From positions 14,833,638 through 14,897,637 of the forward strand of contig OZ059900.1 in the NCBI GenBank assembly GCA_964057225.1: 64,000 nucleotides of DNA, in the 5' to 3' direction. Position numbers and translations under genes: made by a program. This stretch comes from Auanema rhodensis. Its lineage: Eukaryota; Nematoda; Chromadorea; Rhabditida; Rhabditidae. Shown here piece after piece: positions 49,784 through 58,984 of the stretch (position 1 is the first letter of the stretch; the number at the start of each line of letters is the position of its first letter). The notes beneath the pieces were generated by a model, which searched no databases, was not told the DNA's origin, and saw nothing but the letters and a program-made list of their open reading frames with translations.

Positions 49784-49804
49784 CCTGAGTCCTCAAGACT
49801 CAGG
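49784..49804 (+). other. Perfect inverted repeat at the predicted LTR cap site
   Basis: cctgagtc, five-base loop ctcaa, gactcagg. It is identical in the 3' LTR, and the downstream half also occurs in the LTR scrap at 49552. In RNA it could form an 8-base-pair hairpin at or near the 5' end. Confidence 0.65.
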
Positions 49805-49903
49805 CATCTCATCATCTCATTATCTTACTTTCTCTTTATCTGCTTTATATTCTCTTTCTTAACTCTAGCTTTAATCTTTGTATAATTATATTATATTGCG
49901 AAC

Positions 49904-49909
49904 AATAAA
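49904..49909 (+). promoter_or_regulatory. Polyadenylation signal AATAAA of the LTR
   Basis: aataaacctttatatat, about 120 bases downstream of the TATA box; present in both LTRs. It marks the likely R/U5 boundary region. Confidence 0.7.
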
Positions 49910-50038
49910 CCTTTATATATTTCATCTCTTGTTTCTTATTTCACCTTACATTACACATTTATATTTAAAATCATATTCATCTTCTCATAGTCTGTTTGGA
50001 TCTCTCAACTTGGAACCATTGAGAATCTAAATGGAACG

Positions 50039-50056
50039 TGGAGGTTCCACCGAGAT
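50039..50056 (+). promoter_or_regulatory. Primer binding site matching the 3' end of tRNA-Gln
   Basis: tggaggttccaccgagat lies one base after the LTR. Its complement ends in CCA and carries an acceptor/T-stem sequence that I recognise as typical of eukaryotic tRNA-Gln (5' strand GGTTCCA). It would prime minus-strand synthesis. The match extends over 18 bases. Confidence 0.75.
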
Positions 50057-51281
50057 CCTTCCTTTTGGACAGGATCTCGTAAAGGAACTCAAGCGCTACC
50101 GTCTACATCTCTTATTCAATTAAAAATCTTATCGCTCTCTTAAAGTTAGCTTATAATATTTTCTTAAAAATTCTAAAACTTTTCTATTAAAAATTATATC
50201 CAAAAACTCTTTACAAAAACTCAGTTTTCTATTCATTATATTCTCATAAATCATTTTCAGTTATTCAGAAGAGTACCTATATCATTCTCTCTATCCAAAA
50301 TCCTATATACGAAAATTATTCAAATTCAATAATTAACTTTTCTAAGAATTATAAGTTTATTTTCACATTTTTTGAACAAAAATAGTTAAGTTCTTTATAA
50401 AATTAATTTAGAATTAAGAAATAAAAAGGAATATTGCTTCTATACCTCTCAATCTTAATCATCTTATCATATTATCTCAATCTTCATCTTATCATACTAT
50501 TTTAATCATACTATCATACCATATTTTCCTTATTTTCTTTATGTTCGTTTATAAAACTATTATTCTTATACTACTACACTGTATTCTCATAAACCCACCC
50601 CTTCCCCCCCGTAATTTCATAAGCAAGAAATCCCGTGTTAAACACGACAGTAAAAATATTTATTAGGCGCAGCGTATCCAAATTCCGATTACCTTAGCAC
50701 CTGAAAAAACGAAAAATAATTAAATTAATCAATAAGTTTTAACTCATACGCAAAAACCATTCCCCCCCTCGTTAAGAATAATGCCAGACACTCAAGAGAC
50801 TCGAGCGGAGGCCGACACTCAGGATAAGACGTACGCCCCATGAAATAATTAGAGAATTTTTGAATTGAAATCTGCCCCACATTGATATAAATAATAAGAG
50901 TGGTCTCGCCATCATAGAGTCAGGGAGCAGGATGCAGAAGGCAGCTGACATACCTGTGACTCAGATAGGTTAATGAGGTCTGGGAAAATGAAATGATTGC
51001 GAAAATTCTATTTTGTATCCTTGTCCCAAAAGACTGGCGAACTATTAACTTTCATTTCATGCTTTTTTCACGATATAGAACTTGTCCCTTCGAAAAGGCA
51101 CACTAGTTTCAAACCTGTGTTAGACCTGGACGAGCTATATTGGTAAAGAGATTACTTGCAAGACTAGCTACCTTCATAAGAATCGCGCACACAAACCCAA
51201 CATTATTCTTTACGTTTTTCTATATATATAAACATTTTGGCACACGTTGGATATAACAAATTTCTTTACAGGATACCAACG
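50057..51281 (+). other. Untranslated leader of the LTR element
   Basis: About 1.2 kb between the primer binding site and the first gag ATG. It is AT-rich with low-complexity ctatcat/atcttat runs near 50455-50530 and C-rich patches near 50596 and 50762. No long open frame is seen. It probably contains packaging or splice signals, but none can be assigned by eye except the candidate acceptor at 51261-51271. Confidence 0.6.
51261..51271 (+). promoter_or_regulatory. Candidate 3' splice acceptor upstream of the gag ATG
   Basis: tttctttacag ends 10 bases before the ATG at 51282. A spliced leader joined here would place the gag start close to the RNA 5' end. There is no independent evidence of splicing. 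Confidence 0.35.
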
Positions 51282-54176
51282 ATGCTGCCCAATACTGGTC
51301 CAAAACCTCCGCTGGACCCTGCTGCCACTTCAAATATTATAAGAAGAAAAAGGCAACCGCCCGCAACATATTCTCCCCCCTCTGCAAAACAAGCGAAGTT
51401 AAGCATTAAAACAAAGTCAATGGTAATACATACCCCAAGACATCGTGGCATTCAAAAACAATTCACCAATCCCAAATCACATGAAAAAACGAAGAAACAA
51501 AAAACAGACATAGTCGAAAGAAACACCTTAGAAAAGAAAATTATCCCAAGCATTAAACCTATTCCTAAAAACATAGCAAGCAAAGGGAACCCTCAAAACC
51601 CCCCAACCAACACCATACCAAAAACAATCAACCCAATCAATCCTTTAATAGCCACCCCTAGAAGAAGCAATACACCAACCACACAAAAATCACCTACGCC
51701 CGCACTTTCTTCAACCACACCCGCAGTAAGCTCATCCCCACCTCTACGAAACTCACCTTCATCCATTGATCATTCTACATCTGGGCATTCTCTATTTCCG
51801 TCTCTTCCATCGCAAACTAATCAAGCAAATACTTTTGTCGCAGAAAACAAGAGAATTAACCCAAGAATGGACCCAATGGATGAAGGCGCACCACTTACGC
51901 AAACCTCGGGAAGGGCACCTGTTCCAACACCTACAATCATCCCTCAACCAGCAGCGATTCCGTCCGCCATACGCGATATAAAAACTCCACGCTACGATGG
52001 AAAAACACCATTCAACCGCTATCTACTATATCTAGATGAACACTTCAACGCTACAAGAACAACTATGCCCGAACGTTTTCAAAGCATACAATTATTGCTA
52101 GAAGATGATCGAGCAAGGGGAGCGTACAGAAAACTCACAACCGAAGATAAGCGACTTGGATGGGACCATGTCAAAAAGCGACTCTCAGAAATGATCACAC
52201 CGAAAAAACAGAGAGAACGAGCAATGCACCGCCTACATGGCTTGAAACAGTTACCAACGGAATCGGTACAAAGCTTTGCAACAAGATGTTCTAACGAAGC
52301 CTACTCGGCTATGGACATGAACAACGAAAGTGAGCTTAACATGCTCCGATCCACCTTCACCTGGGGACTAAGACCCGAAATAAGCGAACATGTTAGCCGT
52401 CTAGACCCACCAAACTTTGAGGAAGCTTACGAAATGGCCTTACGAGAAGAACTCTTTATACAAAATAGACCACCATCGTTCGTCAACAATATGGAGAAGT
52501 CGTTCAACAACCTCAACATTCGAGACTCAAAGGACAACAATCAATACCAGAGAAACGAATCTAAGGATTTCAAAGGAACCAAACCGATGTATAATGGCAA
52601 TGGCAAACTACACAACCGATATCCGGACAGATACAACAACCAATATCGGCCTCATCAACACCAATACAGGAACCATAACTCACGATTTTCTCAAAATAAG
52701 GAATCAAGACAAAACTACTTCGACAGATCACGGAACAGAAGCCAGGAAAGACCATACTATCGAAACCGCGACCAAAACTATAGCGGACACAACAACCGGC
52801 GACAATCAAATAATCACGAACAATACCCCTCTCAATACAATCGAAGCCAATACAACAATTATAGAAGTCGCCCGCGCAGCACCTCCAATGGACCGGAACA
52901 GTATAGAGAACGCACACAGAGCCCAGGAGTACGTTTTCAAGTCAACAACGTCACGGAAAACGAAGTACCGAACAACAAACGAAAATCAACACCATTCCTA
53001 CCCCTCTTTATCACAATTATCGCACTCATTATAAACACATGCAGTGCAGAAACAACGTACCAGTTATGCACAGGAAACAGAGGAGGAATATATGTTGAAC
53101 CGCCATCTCCAACAGCTTGCCGATTCATCGCACCAACTAATAACCATATCCAGAAGACTACAGCAGAATTGTTCATCCAAAACCTACAACCAAAAGAATG
53201 GGAAGCATGGAAATGTGCAATTGAAACTTACCAACTCTGCATTCACGACGTTTTCTTCACCAGAGAAACTAATGTCTCACTAGCAAAAGTTTCACCAACA
53301 ACACTGCAAGAATGTTCGTCAGCTATTAAAGAAAGAATATTCAACGGTACCAACCTTCACAGAGAAGCACCAGGACTCTATGGAACTTCATTCCCACATA
53401 CAACTATTACTAATGGTATATGGAAACAGGAATGCGAACAACGTACCAGATTCATAGCTGAACGAGGACACATGACCAGCCTACAAGACAATACAGTACT
53501 CTCAGATATATTCATAAACGACAACGGATGCACCAGTGACAAAGGACAATGCATAACCAACAACGCTCTCATCATATGGACCCCACCATCAGAAAAACAT
53601 AGTTGCTCGTACACTTCATTAGGCTCTCACGAAGTTTTTATATCAGAAGACACCATATTGATTCCCGGAATTCAAAGTGCTTTCATTCTAAACAATAAAA
53701 CACCGGAAAAAGAAGCCTCCTCATGCTTACAAAAAGAGATATTTACTACAAATAATGGAACTCTAATCTCCTTCAACTCAACCTCAAGCTTAGGACGATC
53801 AAGAAGACACGCAATCACGGAATACCCTAAAGGATTCTTGACAGTTCATCAATACCCCTCGCTAAGATATTCAGCCAGCAAAACCGGAACTATTCTACTA
53901 TATACAACCTATATTCAACGGAAAAGACTTGACATCTATTATAATCTCAATAACATAACAAATATGTTGCCTAAGTATATCGCAATCTTCAAATACCTAG
54001 GTATAAATTTTGATGTTATCAAAAATCGTCTTATATGGCACAAATATGAAGACGTCAACATAGCCATTCTACACGCCCTAGGAGAAGCACAAATAAGAGA
54101 AGCAACAAAAATCGCGATCGATAATCTATCGTATAAGGAACTTAAGCATAAACTTAGCAAACGGATCAAAAATTAA
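51282..54176 (+). CDS. Gag fused in frame to the N-terminal part of an Env-like glycoprotein
   Basis: 964 codons from the ATG at 51282; the frame is open further upstream, but only from a TTG. Residues 1-230 are Pro/Lys/Thr/Ser-rich and low complexity. Residues ~234-395 resemble a Ty3-type Gag capsid, with a WGLRPEI-like C-terminal motif. Residues ~405-566 are rich in Arg, Asn, Gln and Tyr without CCHC zinc knuckles, a likely RNA-binding tail. A hydrophobic stretch at 572-589 ending in SA looks like a signal peptide or anchor. After it comes a Cys-rich region with several N-glycosylation sequons, then a furin-type RSRR site at 839-842. No stop separates Gag from the Env-like part, so the Env product would need splicing, internal initiation or cleavage. 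The frame ends at 54176, overlapping the next frame. The Gag assignment is fairly firm; the Env-like assignment rests on signal, cysteines, sequons and basic site. Confidence 0.8.
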   Translation: MLPNTGPKPPLDPAATSNIIRRKRQPPATYSPPSAKQAKLSIKTKSMVIHTPRHRGIQKQFTNPKSHEKTKKQKTDIVERNTLEKKIIPSIKPIPKNIASKGNPQNPPTNTIPKTINPINPLIATPRRSNTPTTQKSPTPALSSTTPAVSSSPPLRNSPSSIDHSTSGHSLFPSLPSQTNQANTFVAENKRINPRMDPMDEGAPLTQTSGRAPVPTPTIIPQPAAIPSAIRDIKTPRYDGKTPFNRYLLYLDEHFNATRTTMPERFQSIQLLLEDDRARGAYRKLTTEDKRLGWDHVKKRLSEMITPKKQRERAMHRLHGLKQLPTESVQSFATRCSNEAYSAMDMNNESELNMLRSTFTWGLRPEISEHVSRLDPPNFEEAYEMALREELFIQNRPPSFVNNMEKSFNNLNIRDSKDNNQYQRNESKDFKGTKPMYNGNGKLHNRYPDRYNNQYRPHQHQYRNHNSRFSQNKESRQNYFDRSRNRSQERPYYRNRDQNYSGHNNRRQSNNHEQYPSQYNRSQYNNYRSRPRSTSNGPEQYRERTQSPGVRFQVNNVTENEVPNNKRKSTPFLPLFITIIALIINTCSAETTYQLCTGNRGGIYVEPPSPTACRFIAPTNNHIQKTTAELFIQNLQPKEWEAWKCAIETYQLCIHDVFFTRETNVSLAKVSPTTLQECSSAIKERIFNGTNLHREAPGLYGTSFPHTTITNGIWKQECEQRTRFIAERGHMTSLQDNTVLSDIFINDNGCTSDKGQCITNNALIIWTPPSEKHSCSYTSLGSHEVFISEDTILIPGIQSAFILNNKTPEKEASSCLQKEIFTTNNGTLISFNSTSSLGRSRRHAITEYPKGFLTVHQYPSLRYSASKTGTILLYTTYIQRKRLDIYYNLNNITNMLPKYIAIFKYLGINFDVIKNRLIWHKYEDVNIAILHALGEAQIREATKIAIDNLSYKELKHKLSKRIKN
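54097..54176 (+). other. Overlap of the two coding frames in the Env-like region
   Basis: The upstream frame stops at 54174-54176; the downstream (+1) frame has been open since its last stop at 54094-54096. Two CTT-A sequences in the upstream frame (cttaag at 54141, cttagc at 54153) are of the kind that allows CUU to slip to UUA in the Ty1 +1 frameshift. A simple indel is the plainer explanation. Confidence 0.5.
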
Positions 54177-54318
54177 GGATTTTAAGAAGATACTACAAAC
54201 CAAAACAGGAGACTACTATGAAATCGCGAAAGAAATTGCTTACTCACTTGCGGAAATACCTACTACGTTAGCTACAGGAGAAACAACACCATCTTTAGAA
54301 GAATACTTATATCAACTC

Positions 54319-56685
54319 ATGCCACCAAGAAAACCAAGACTCACCAAGACACGAAACGATTTAGAACTGTACGAACAACTAGCACAAGCAAAAATTATCC
54401 TGAACGCAATGAATAATCCGAAGAAGCTACATTCAAAAGAAGAATACGAAGCAGAAATGAAGAAATGGATCAAATATGAAAAAGAACTGAATTTACCACC
54501 ATTACAACTGCCAAACTACACAGTTATCTTCGATGGCGACGATATATTCTACGGCTTCCGGAAAAGAAATCCTACAAATTATAGCATTACACAAGAGGAT
54601 AGTGAAAAATTTTATAATCATTATCTACCCCTTATCAGTACTCCCGGAACACGACCTTTTGCAACCACAATTAGAAGCACTTCGACCCCCCTACAAACTA
54701 CTACTACAACCACTACCACGACCCCTAAGCCTACAACCATAAGAAACGTCATCACTTCGGCAATCACACCCAAAACACATATATCCACAACAACTAGACC
54801 CAAACCAACAATACCCACGTCTTCATCAACTACTACTACTACTACCACTACTACTACTACTACTTCTACTACTGCTAGACCCAGATCAACAACAACCACA
54901 ACACCTACAACAACCACAACTATATTCACCACTCATCGACCAACACAATCATTCTCCACCCCCCAATCTACATTCAATATTACTACAAACCCAATCACAA
55001 TCACCTCAAGCCAGGAATACAATAGGAAAGAATCACTCACCAAGTCACCGCCTCCAAGAACTACAAAAAGATCTATCACTACCACTCGCAGCACACCTGA
55101 AGAAATATCATCACATATTGGTAAGAAATCCCACGTAGACTACATTAAAGCTAAGAACGATATCGTCCAAAAATGGAATGAACATCTTCATCAACAAGAA
55201 ACGCAATCTCATCTACAATATGCCACTACCAATCTGGAAGATGATATCATACGTACGTTCACAACAAACAGAAACAACATCTGCCACGTACAAAATAAAC
55301 AAATACTTACCTGGTGGGCTATTCTTCAAATAAATCCTACTATAGGGATGCGTACAATGCTACGACGACAGGATATATCTGCAAGATTCATAAATGATAA
55401 ACTAATTTATGTAATGCCATGCACACCAATTCAAATTACAAAAACATACCGTGATCACAAAGTCAACAGCACGTGTTTTCTGGAAACCCCAGTCAAAACG
55501 GAACATCACGGCCAACTGTTCATCCTACCAGGTACAAGAGACCTCACACCGATGGCACATGCCATACCATGCGGACTCACAATCAAGGATCCCTGGAAAG
55601 AAAACGATCAATGGACTAATAATAACCAATCAATAAATGTAACATCACCAGCATACATCGACGAGTTAGGATCAATCAACCTAGAACATATCAAGTTTAA
55701 TGGAAGCAACATTTTCAACAACCTAACAGAATCAACGTTTCCTATGGCACTAGCAATATCATATGGATCCAGCTTAGCAACGCTACAGGCTACTTTACCA
55801 GGAAGAATAAAACCTGTAATCAAACAAAGATTAATTCCTAACATGAACCCTGTTACCCTAACAGCAGGAGCAGCCAGCAGCTTACTACTCAGCTACGAAC
55901 ATGCAAAAGAAGCTATAACTTGGAAAATGTTTGACTTTCTGTCACCAATATGGGAAAAGATTCAAACCTGGACACTACGCGTACTTGCTATCATTGGATC
56001 AATCATCATAACAATTGGCATAATCACACTCGCCACCTGGATAATAAAAATATACACATGTAGTTCAAGGATACCCATCAACAATGTCAAATGGGAAACA
56101 GAATACTTACAACCACTACCAACTGAGAACACAAGAACAGAAACATCTCATCCTTCTCCGTCCGCTCCATACCTCGACAACCATCACAACAGCTGTCAAC
56201 TCACATTGTATGATCCTTCAGCACCAATTCCTGAACACATTTATGAAGCTTATTTCCCTACAAGCATGAAGAAAGAAAACATAAACTACATAGGAGGATC
56301 ACAATTACCGTTTGTCCCGATTTCAATCCACAATCACATCTTTAAGGCACTATGGGACACGGGAGCATCAGCATCATACATGCGAGAATCCACCTTCAAA
56401 CAACTGCCCGCTGCAACGATGGTACTAAAACAAACAACAGCGATAGTCGCGAATAAATCTAAATTCTCATTTATGGGATACACAAGGATCCTCATAACAA
56501 TAGGAACAACAGAAACAGAACACAAATTTTATGTAGCAGAAGATAACTACTGTCCAGCACCAGTGTTACTTGGAATAGACTTCATGGAAGCATTACATCA
56601 ACAAGGAATTTACACTTCAATGGAGCTACTTGGACTAGCATCAATGACGGAAATGATCCAGGAAATTGACCAACTGGCGGATTAA
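54319..56685 (+). CDS. C-terminal part of the Env-like glycoprotein fused to a retropepsin
   Basis: 788 codons from the first ATG; the frame is open back to 54097 and overlaps the end of the preceding frame by about 80 bases in the +1 register. Residues 1-110 are charged. Residues 115-230 are Thr-rich and mucin-like. Residues ~250-552 form a Cys-containing ectodomain with sequons. Residues 553-579 are a strong membrane span (LRVLAIIG...). After a ~95-residue tail comes an aspartic protease: D680-T-G-A-S and a LLGID motif at 750-754. Only 34 residues follow before the stop, where reverse transcriptase would normally begin. The pattern of cysteines around PC, a CFLETPV-like stretch and a second PC recalls chuvirus-type and related captured glycoproteins, but that is a weak impression. 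The start codon is uncertain: this may be the downstream half of a frame-broken Env or be reached by frameshifting. Confidence 0.75.
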   Translation: MPPRKPRLTKTRNDLELYEQLAQAKIILNAMNNPKKLHSKEEYEAEMKKWIKYEKELNLPPLQLPNYTVIFDGDDIFYGFRKRNPTNYSITQEDSEKFYNHYLPLISTPGTRPFATTIRSTSTPLQTTTTTTTTTPKPTTIRNVITSAITPKTHISTTTRPKPTIPTSSSTTTTTTTTTTTTSTTARPRSTTTTTPTTTTTIFTTHRPTQSFSTPQSTFNITTNPITITSSQEYNRKESLTKSPPPRTTKRSITTTRSTPEEISSHIGKKSHVDYIKAKNDIVQKWNEHLHQQETQSHLQYATTNLEDDIIRTFTTNRNNICHVQNKQILTWWAILQINPTIGMRTMLRRQDISARFINDKLIYVMPCTPIQITKTYRDHKVNSTCFLETPVKTEHHGQLFILPGTRDLTPMAHAIPCGLTIKDPWKENDQWTNNNQSINVTSPAYIDELGSINLEHIKFNGSNIFNNLTESTFPMALAISYGSSLATLQATLPGRIKPVIKQRLIPNMNPVTLTAGAASSLLLSYEHAKEAITWKMFDFLSPIWEKIQTWTLRVLAIIGSIIITIGIITLATWIIKIYTCSSRIPINNVKWETEYLQPLPTENTRTETSHPSPSAPYLDNHHNSCQLTLYDPSAPIPEHIYEAYFPTSMKKENINYIGGSQLPFVPISIHNHIFKALWDTGASASYMRESTFKQLPAATMVLKQTTAIVANKSKFSFMGYTRILITIGTTETEHKFYVAEDNYCPAPVLLGIDFMEALHQQGIYTSMELLGLASMTEMIQEIDQLAD
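54829..54878 (+). repeat. (ACT)n microsatellite coding for poly-threonine
   Basis: Near-perfect act/acc triplets inside the Thr-rich part of the Env-like frame. This is a replication-slippage hot spot whose length can change without shifting the frame. Confidence 0.8.
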
Positions 56686-56700
56686 AGAAGAGAGGAAAGG
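56684..56700 (+). promoter_or_regulatory. Purine-rich tract, candidate polypurine tract
   Basis: aaagaagagaggaaagg, 17 purines starting within the last codon and stop of the protease frame. It sits 180 bases before the LTR start deduced by LTR-LTR alignment. Either plus-strand priming occurs elsewhere, or the true 3' LTR begins near 56701 and the 5' LTR has lost about 180 bases of U3 in the left-edge rearrangement. Confidence 0.5.
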
Positions 56701-56880
56701 TTTAAATCATTTATAAAATTCTATCTCTTGAAAAAATTTTTCTCTTTATCAATAGTTTGTTGAAAAAAAAAAATTTGCTTTATCTCATGCCATTTTAATT
56801 TTTTTATTTTTTTATTTTTCTCTCTTAATTATTATTTGCATATAACAGCTGAGGTCAGCTGACTTGTATCCGTTGGGGCA
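56701..56880 (+). other. AT-rich stretch between purine tract and aligned 3' LTR
   Basis: No gene seen. It contains runs of A and T and a cagctgaggtcagctg palindrome-like motif, then ends gttggggca directly before tgttacatac. It could be extra U3 missing from the 5' LTR. Confidence 0.5.
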
Positions 56881-57296
56881 TGTTACATACATATCTCAAA
56901 GGAAAGCAGCTGACCATGGCAGCTGCTATTATTAAACTAATGCAGATAGTTTTTAAGCAATTCTGAGAATATTCTAGATGCACTTTTTATAAGCTTTGTA
57001 ACAATTTGTGTAAACTGAGTAGGAGTTGTATGGATATATAAACCTGAGTCCTCAAGACTCAGGCATCTCATTATCTCATTATCTTACTTTCTCTTTATCT
57101 TCTTTATATTCTCTTTCTTAACTTTAGCTTTAATCTTTGTATAATTATATTATAATGCGAACAATAAACCTTTATATATCTCATCTCTTGTTTAATATTT
57201 CACCTTACATTACACACTTATATTTAAAATCATACTCATCTTCTCATAGTCTGTTTGGATATCTCAACTTGGAACCATTGGGAATCTAAATGGAAC
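56881..57296 (+). repeat. 3' LTR (416 bases)
   Basis: Matches the 5' LTR throughout, with an extra 11 bases near the start. TATA, inverted repeat and AATAAA are all retained. It ends tctaaatggaac; after one unmatched base, array sequence resumes in the middle of a monomer (ctgtctctaac). Confidence 0.9.
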
Positions 57297-57598
57297 GCTG
57301 TCTCTAACATATCTTGATTTATGGCCTACTTTACTCAAAGAGCTAATTGAAGTTTGGTGTTAAAATGAACAATTGATTAACGCTGACGTTTCAATTTTTT
57401 TCATCGTAATTGAGATAGAACATTTAAATTAAATGGAAATGTTTAAAAATTTAGAAAAAATCACAAGCTCAAATCACTTTTGAAAAAACAGAAAGTTTAA
57501 AACAACCTTTTTTCTAATAATTATCTTTTTTATCCGACTTTTGTAAAAAAACAAAAATAGCATAACATTCAATAACGATGAATCAGAACAAAAACATT

Positions 57599-57670
57599 CT
57601 CCCCGGCCGGGAATTGAACCCGGGTCTCGCATGTGACAGACGCGGATACTCACCACTATACTACCGAGGA
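57599..57670 (-). tRNA. tRNA-Asp(GTC), class A
   Basis: Copy 115; f3-like flank. First copy right of the LTR element. Confidence 0.92.
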
Positions 57671-58036
57671 TTGAATTTGCACTTAGAAACTTTCATTAAG
57701 AGTGTGAGTTTGAATTATAGTAGAAAAATGAAACACTGTCTCTAACATATCTTGATTTATGGCCTACTTTACTCAAAGAGCTAATTGAAGTTTGGTGTTA
57801 AAATGAACAATTGATTAACGCTGACGTTTCAATTTTTTTCATCGTAATTGAGATAGAACATTTAAATTAAATGAAAATGTTTTAAAATTTAGAAAAAATC
57901 ACAAGCTCAAATCACTTTTGAAAAAACAGAAAGTTTAAAACAACCTTTTTTCTAATAATTATCTTTTTAATTCAACTTTTGGAAGAAAACAAAAATAGCA
58001 TAACATTCAATAACGATGAATCAGAACAAAAACATT

Positions 58037-58108
58037 CTCCCCGGCCGGGAATTGAACCCGGGTCTCGCATGTGACAGACGCGGATACTCACCACTATACT
58101 ACCGAGGA
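58037..58108 (-). tRNA. tRNA-Asp(GTC), class A
   Basis: Copy 116; f5-like flank. Confidence 0.92.
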
Positions 58109-58474
58109 TTGAATTTGCACTTAGAAACTTTCATTAAGAGTGTGAGTTTGAATTATAGTAGAAAAATGAAACACTGTCTCTAACATATCTTGATTTATGG
58201 CCTACTTTACTCAAAGAGCTAATGGAAGTTTGGTGTTAGAATGAACAATTGATTAACGCTGACGTTTCAATTTTTTTCATCGTAATTGAGATAGAACATT
58301 TAAATTAAATGGAAATGTTTAAAAATTTAGAAAAAATCACAAGCTCAAATCACTTTTGAAAAAACAGAAAGTTTAAAACAACCTTTTTTCTAATAATTAT
58401 CTTTTTTATCCGACTTTTGTAAAAAAACAAAAATAGCATAACATTCAATAACGATGAATCAGAACAAAAACATT

Positions 58475-58546
58475 CTCCCCGGCCGGGAATTGAACCCGGG
58501 TCTCGCATGTGACAGACGCGGATACTCACCACTATACTACCGAAGA
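58475..58546 (-). tRNA. tRNA-Asp(GTC), class A with one tolerated change
   Basis: Copy 117; f3-like flank. C3T gives a T-G wobble at 3-70. Confidence 0.8.
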
Positions 58547-58912
58547 TTGAATTTGCACTTAGAAACTTTCATTGAGATTGTGAGTTTGAATTATAGTAGA
58601 AAAATGAAACACTGTCTCTCACATATCTTGATTTATGGCCTACTTTACTCAAAGAGCTAGTTGAAGTTTGGTGTTAGAATGAACAATTGATTAACGTTGA
58701 CGTTTCAATTTTTTTCATCGTAATTGAGATAGAACATTTAAATTAAATGGAAATGTTTAACGATTTAGAAAAAATCACAAGCTCAAATCACTTTTGAAAA
58801 AACAGAAAGTTTAAAACAACCTTTTTTCTAATAATTATCTTTTTTATCCGACTTTTGGAAGAAAACAAAAATAGCATAACATTCAATAACGATGAATCAG
58901 AACAAAAACATT

Positions 58913-58984
58913 CTCCCCGGCCGGGAACTGAACCCGGGTCTCGCATGTGACAGACGCGGATACTCACCACTATACTACCGAGGA
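58913..58984 (-). pseudogene. tRNA-Asp(GTC)-like, A58G
   Basis: Copy 118; f3-like flank. Stems are intact, but the near-universal A58 of the T loop and B box is changed. Confidence 0.65.

Larger units (their letters stand above)
49633..50037 (+). repeat. 5' LTR (405 bases)
   Basis: Aligns end to end with 56881-57296 except for an 11-base gap near its start. It holds a TATA box (49776-49782), a perfect 8-base inverted repeat (49784-49804) and AATAAA (49904-49909), giving a U3-R-U5 order. It begins tgttacatac and ends ctaaatggaac; the ends lack a clean TG...CA pair. The left end abuts LTR scraps, so the true U3 start could be longer. Confidence 0.9.
49474..57296 (+). mobile_element. Ty3/mdg4-type LTR element with Gag, Env-like and protease; no RT or integrase
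   Basis: Bounded by LTRs at 49633-50037 and 56881-57296, with rearranged LTR scraps at 49474-49632. In order: tRNA-Gln-type primer binding site, ~1.2 kb leader, Gag joined to the first part of an Env-like glycoprotein, a second frame with the rest of the Env-like protein and a retropepsin, a purine-rich tract, then the 3' LTR. The plus strand of the coding part is A-rich, as in many retroviruses. Nothing resembling reverse transcriptase, RNase H or integrase lies between the LTRs, so this copy is non-autonomous. By eye the LTRs differ at about 14 positions plus an 11-base indel (roughly 3-4%), so the insertion is not very recent. No target-site duplication is visible. Confidence 0.85.

Noticed and set aside
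51237-51281. TTG at 51237 as the Gag start
   Set aside because: Eukaryotic initiation at TTG is unlikely; the in-frame ATG at 51282 lies just after a candidate splice acceptor.
51266-54169. Minus-strand and alternative-frame open frames within the Gag-Env region (for example 52417-53034 plus, 52570-52917 minus)
   Set aside because: Shadows of the long coding frame; low-complexity composition mirrors the Asn/Arg/Tyr-rich Gag tail.
54621-54932. Minus-strand Val-rich frame
   Set aside because: It is the complement of the threonine triplet repeat.
56356-56685. Reverse transcriptase hidden after the protease in another frame
   Set aside because: Only about 200 bases remain before the LTR, and no YxDD-type motif or long frame is present.
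58454-58660. Plus-strand 68-codon frame crossing copy 117
   Set aside because: Found in a single monomer only, created by local substitutions; no conserved counterpart in neighbours.
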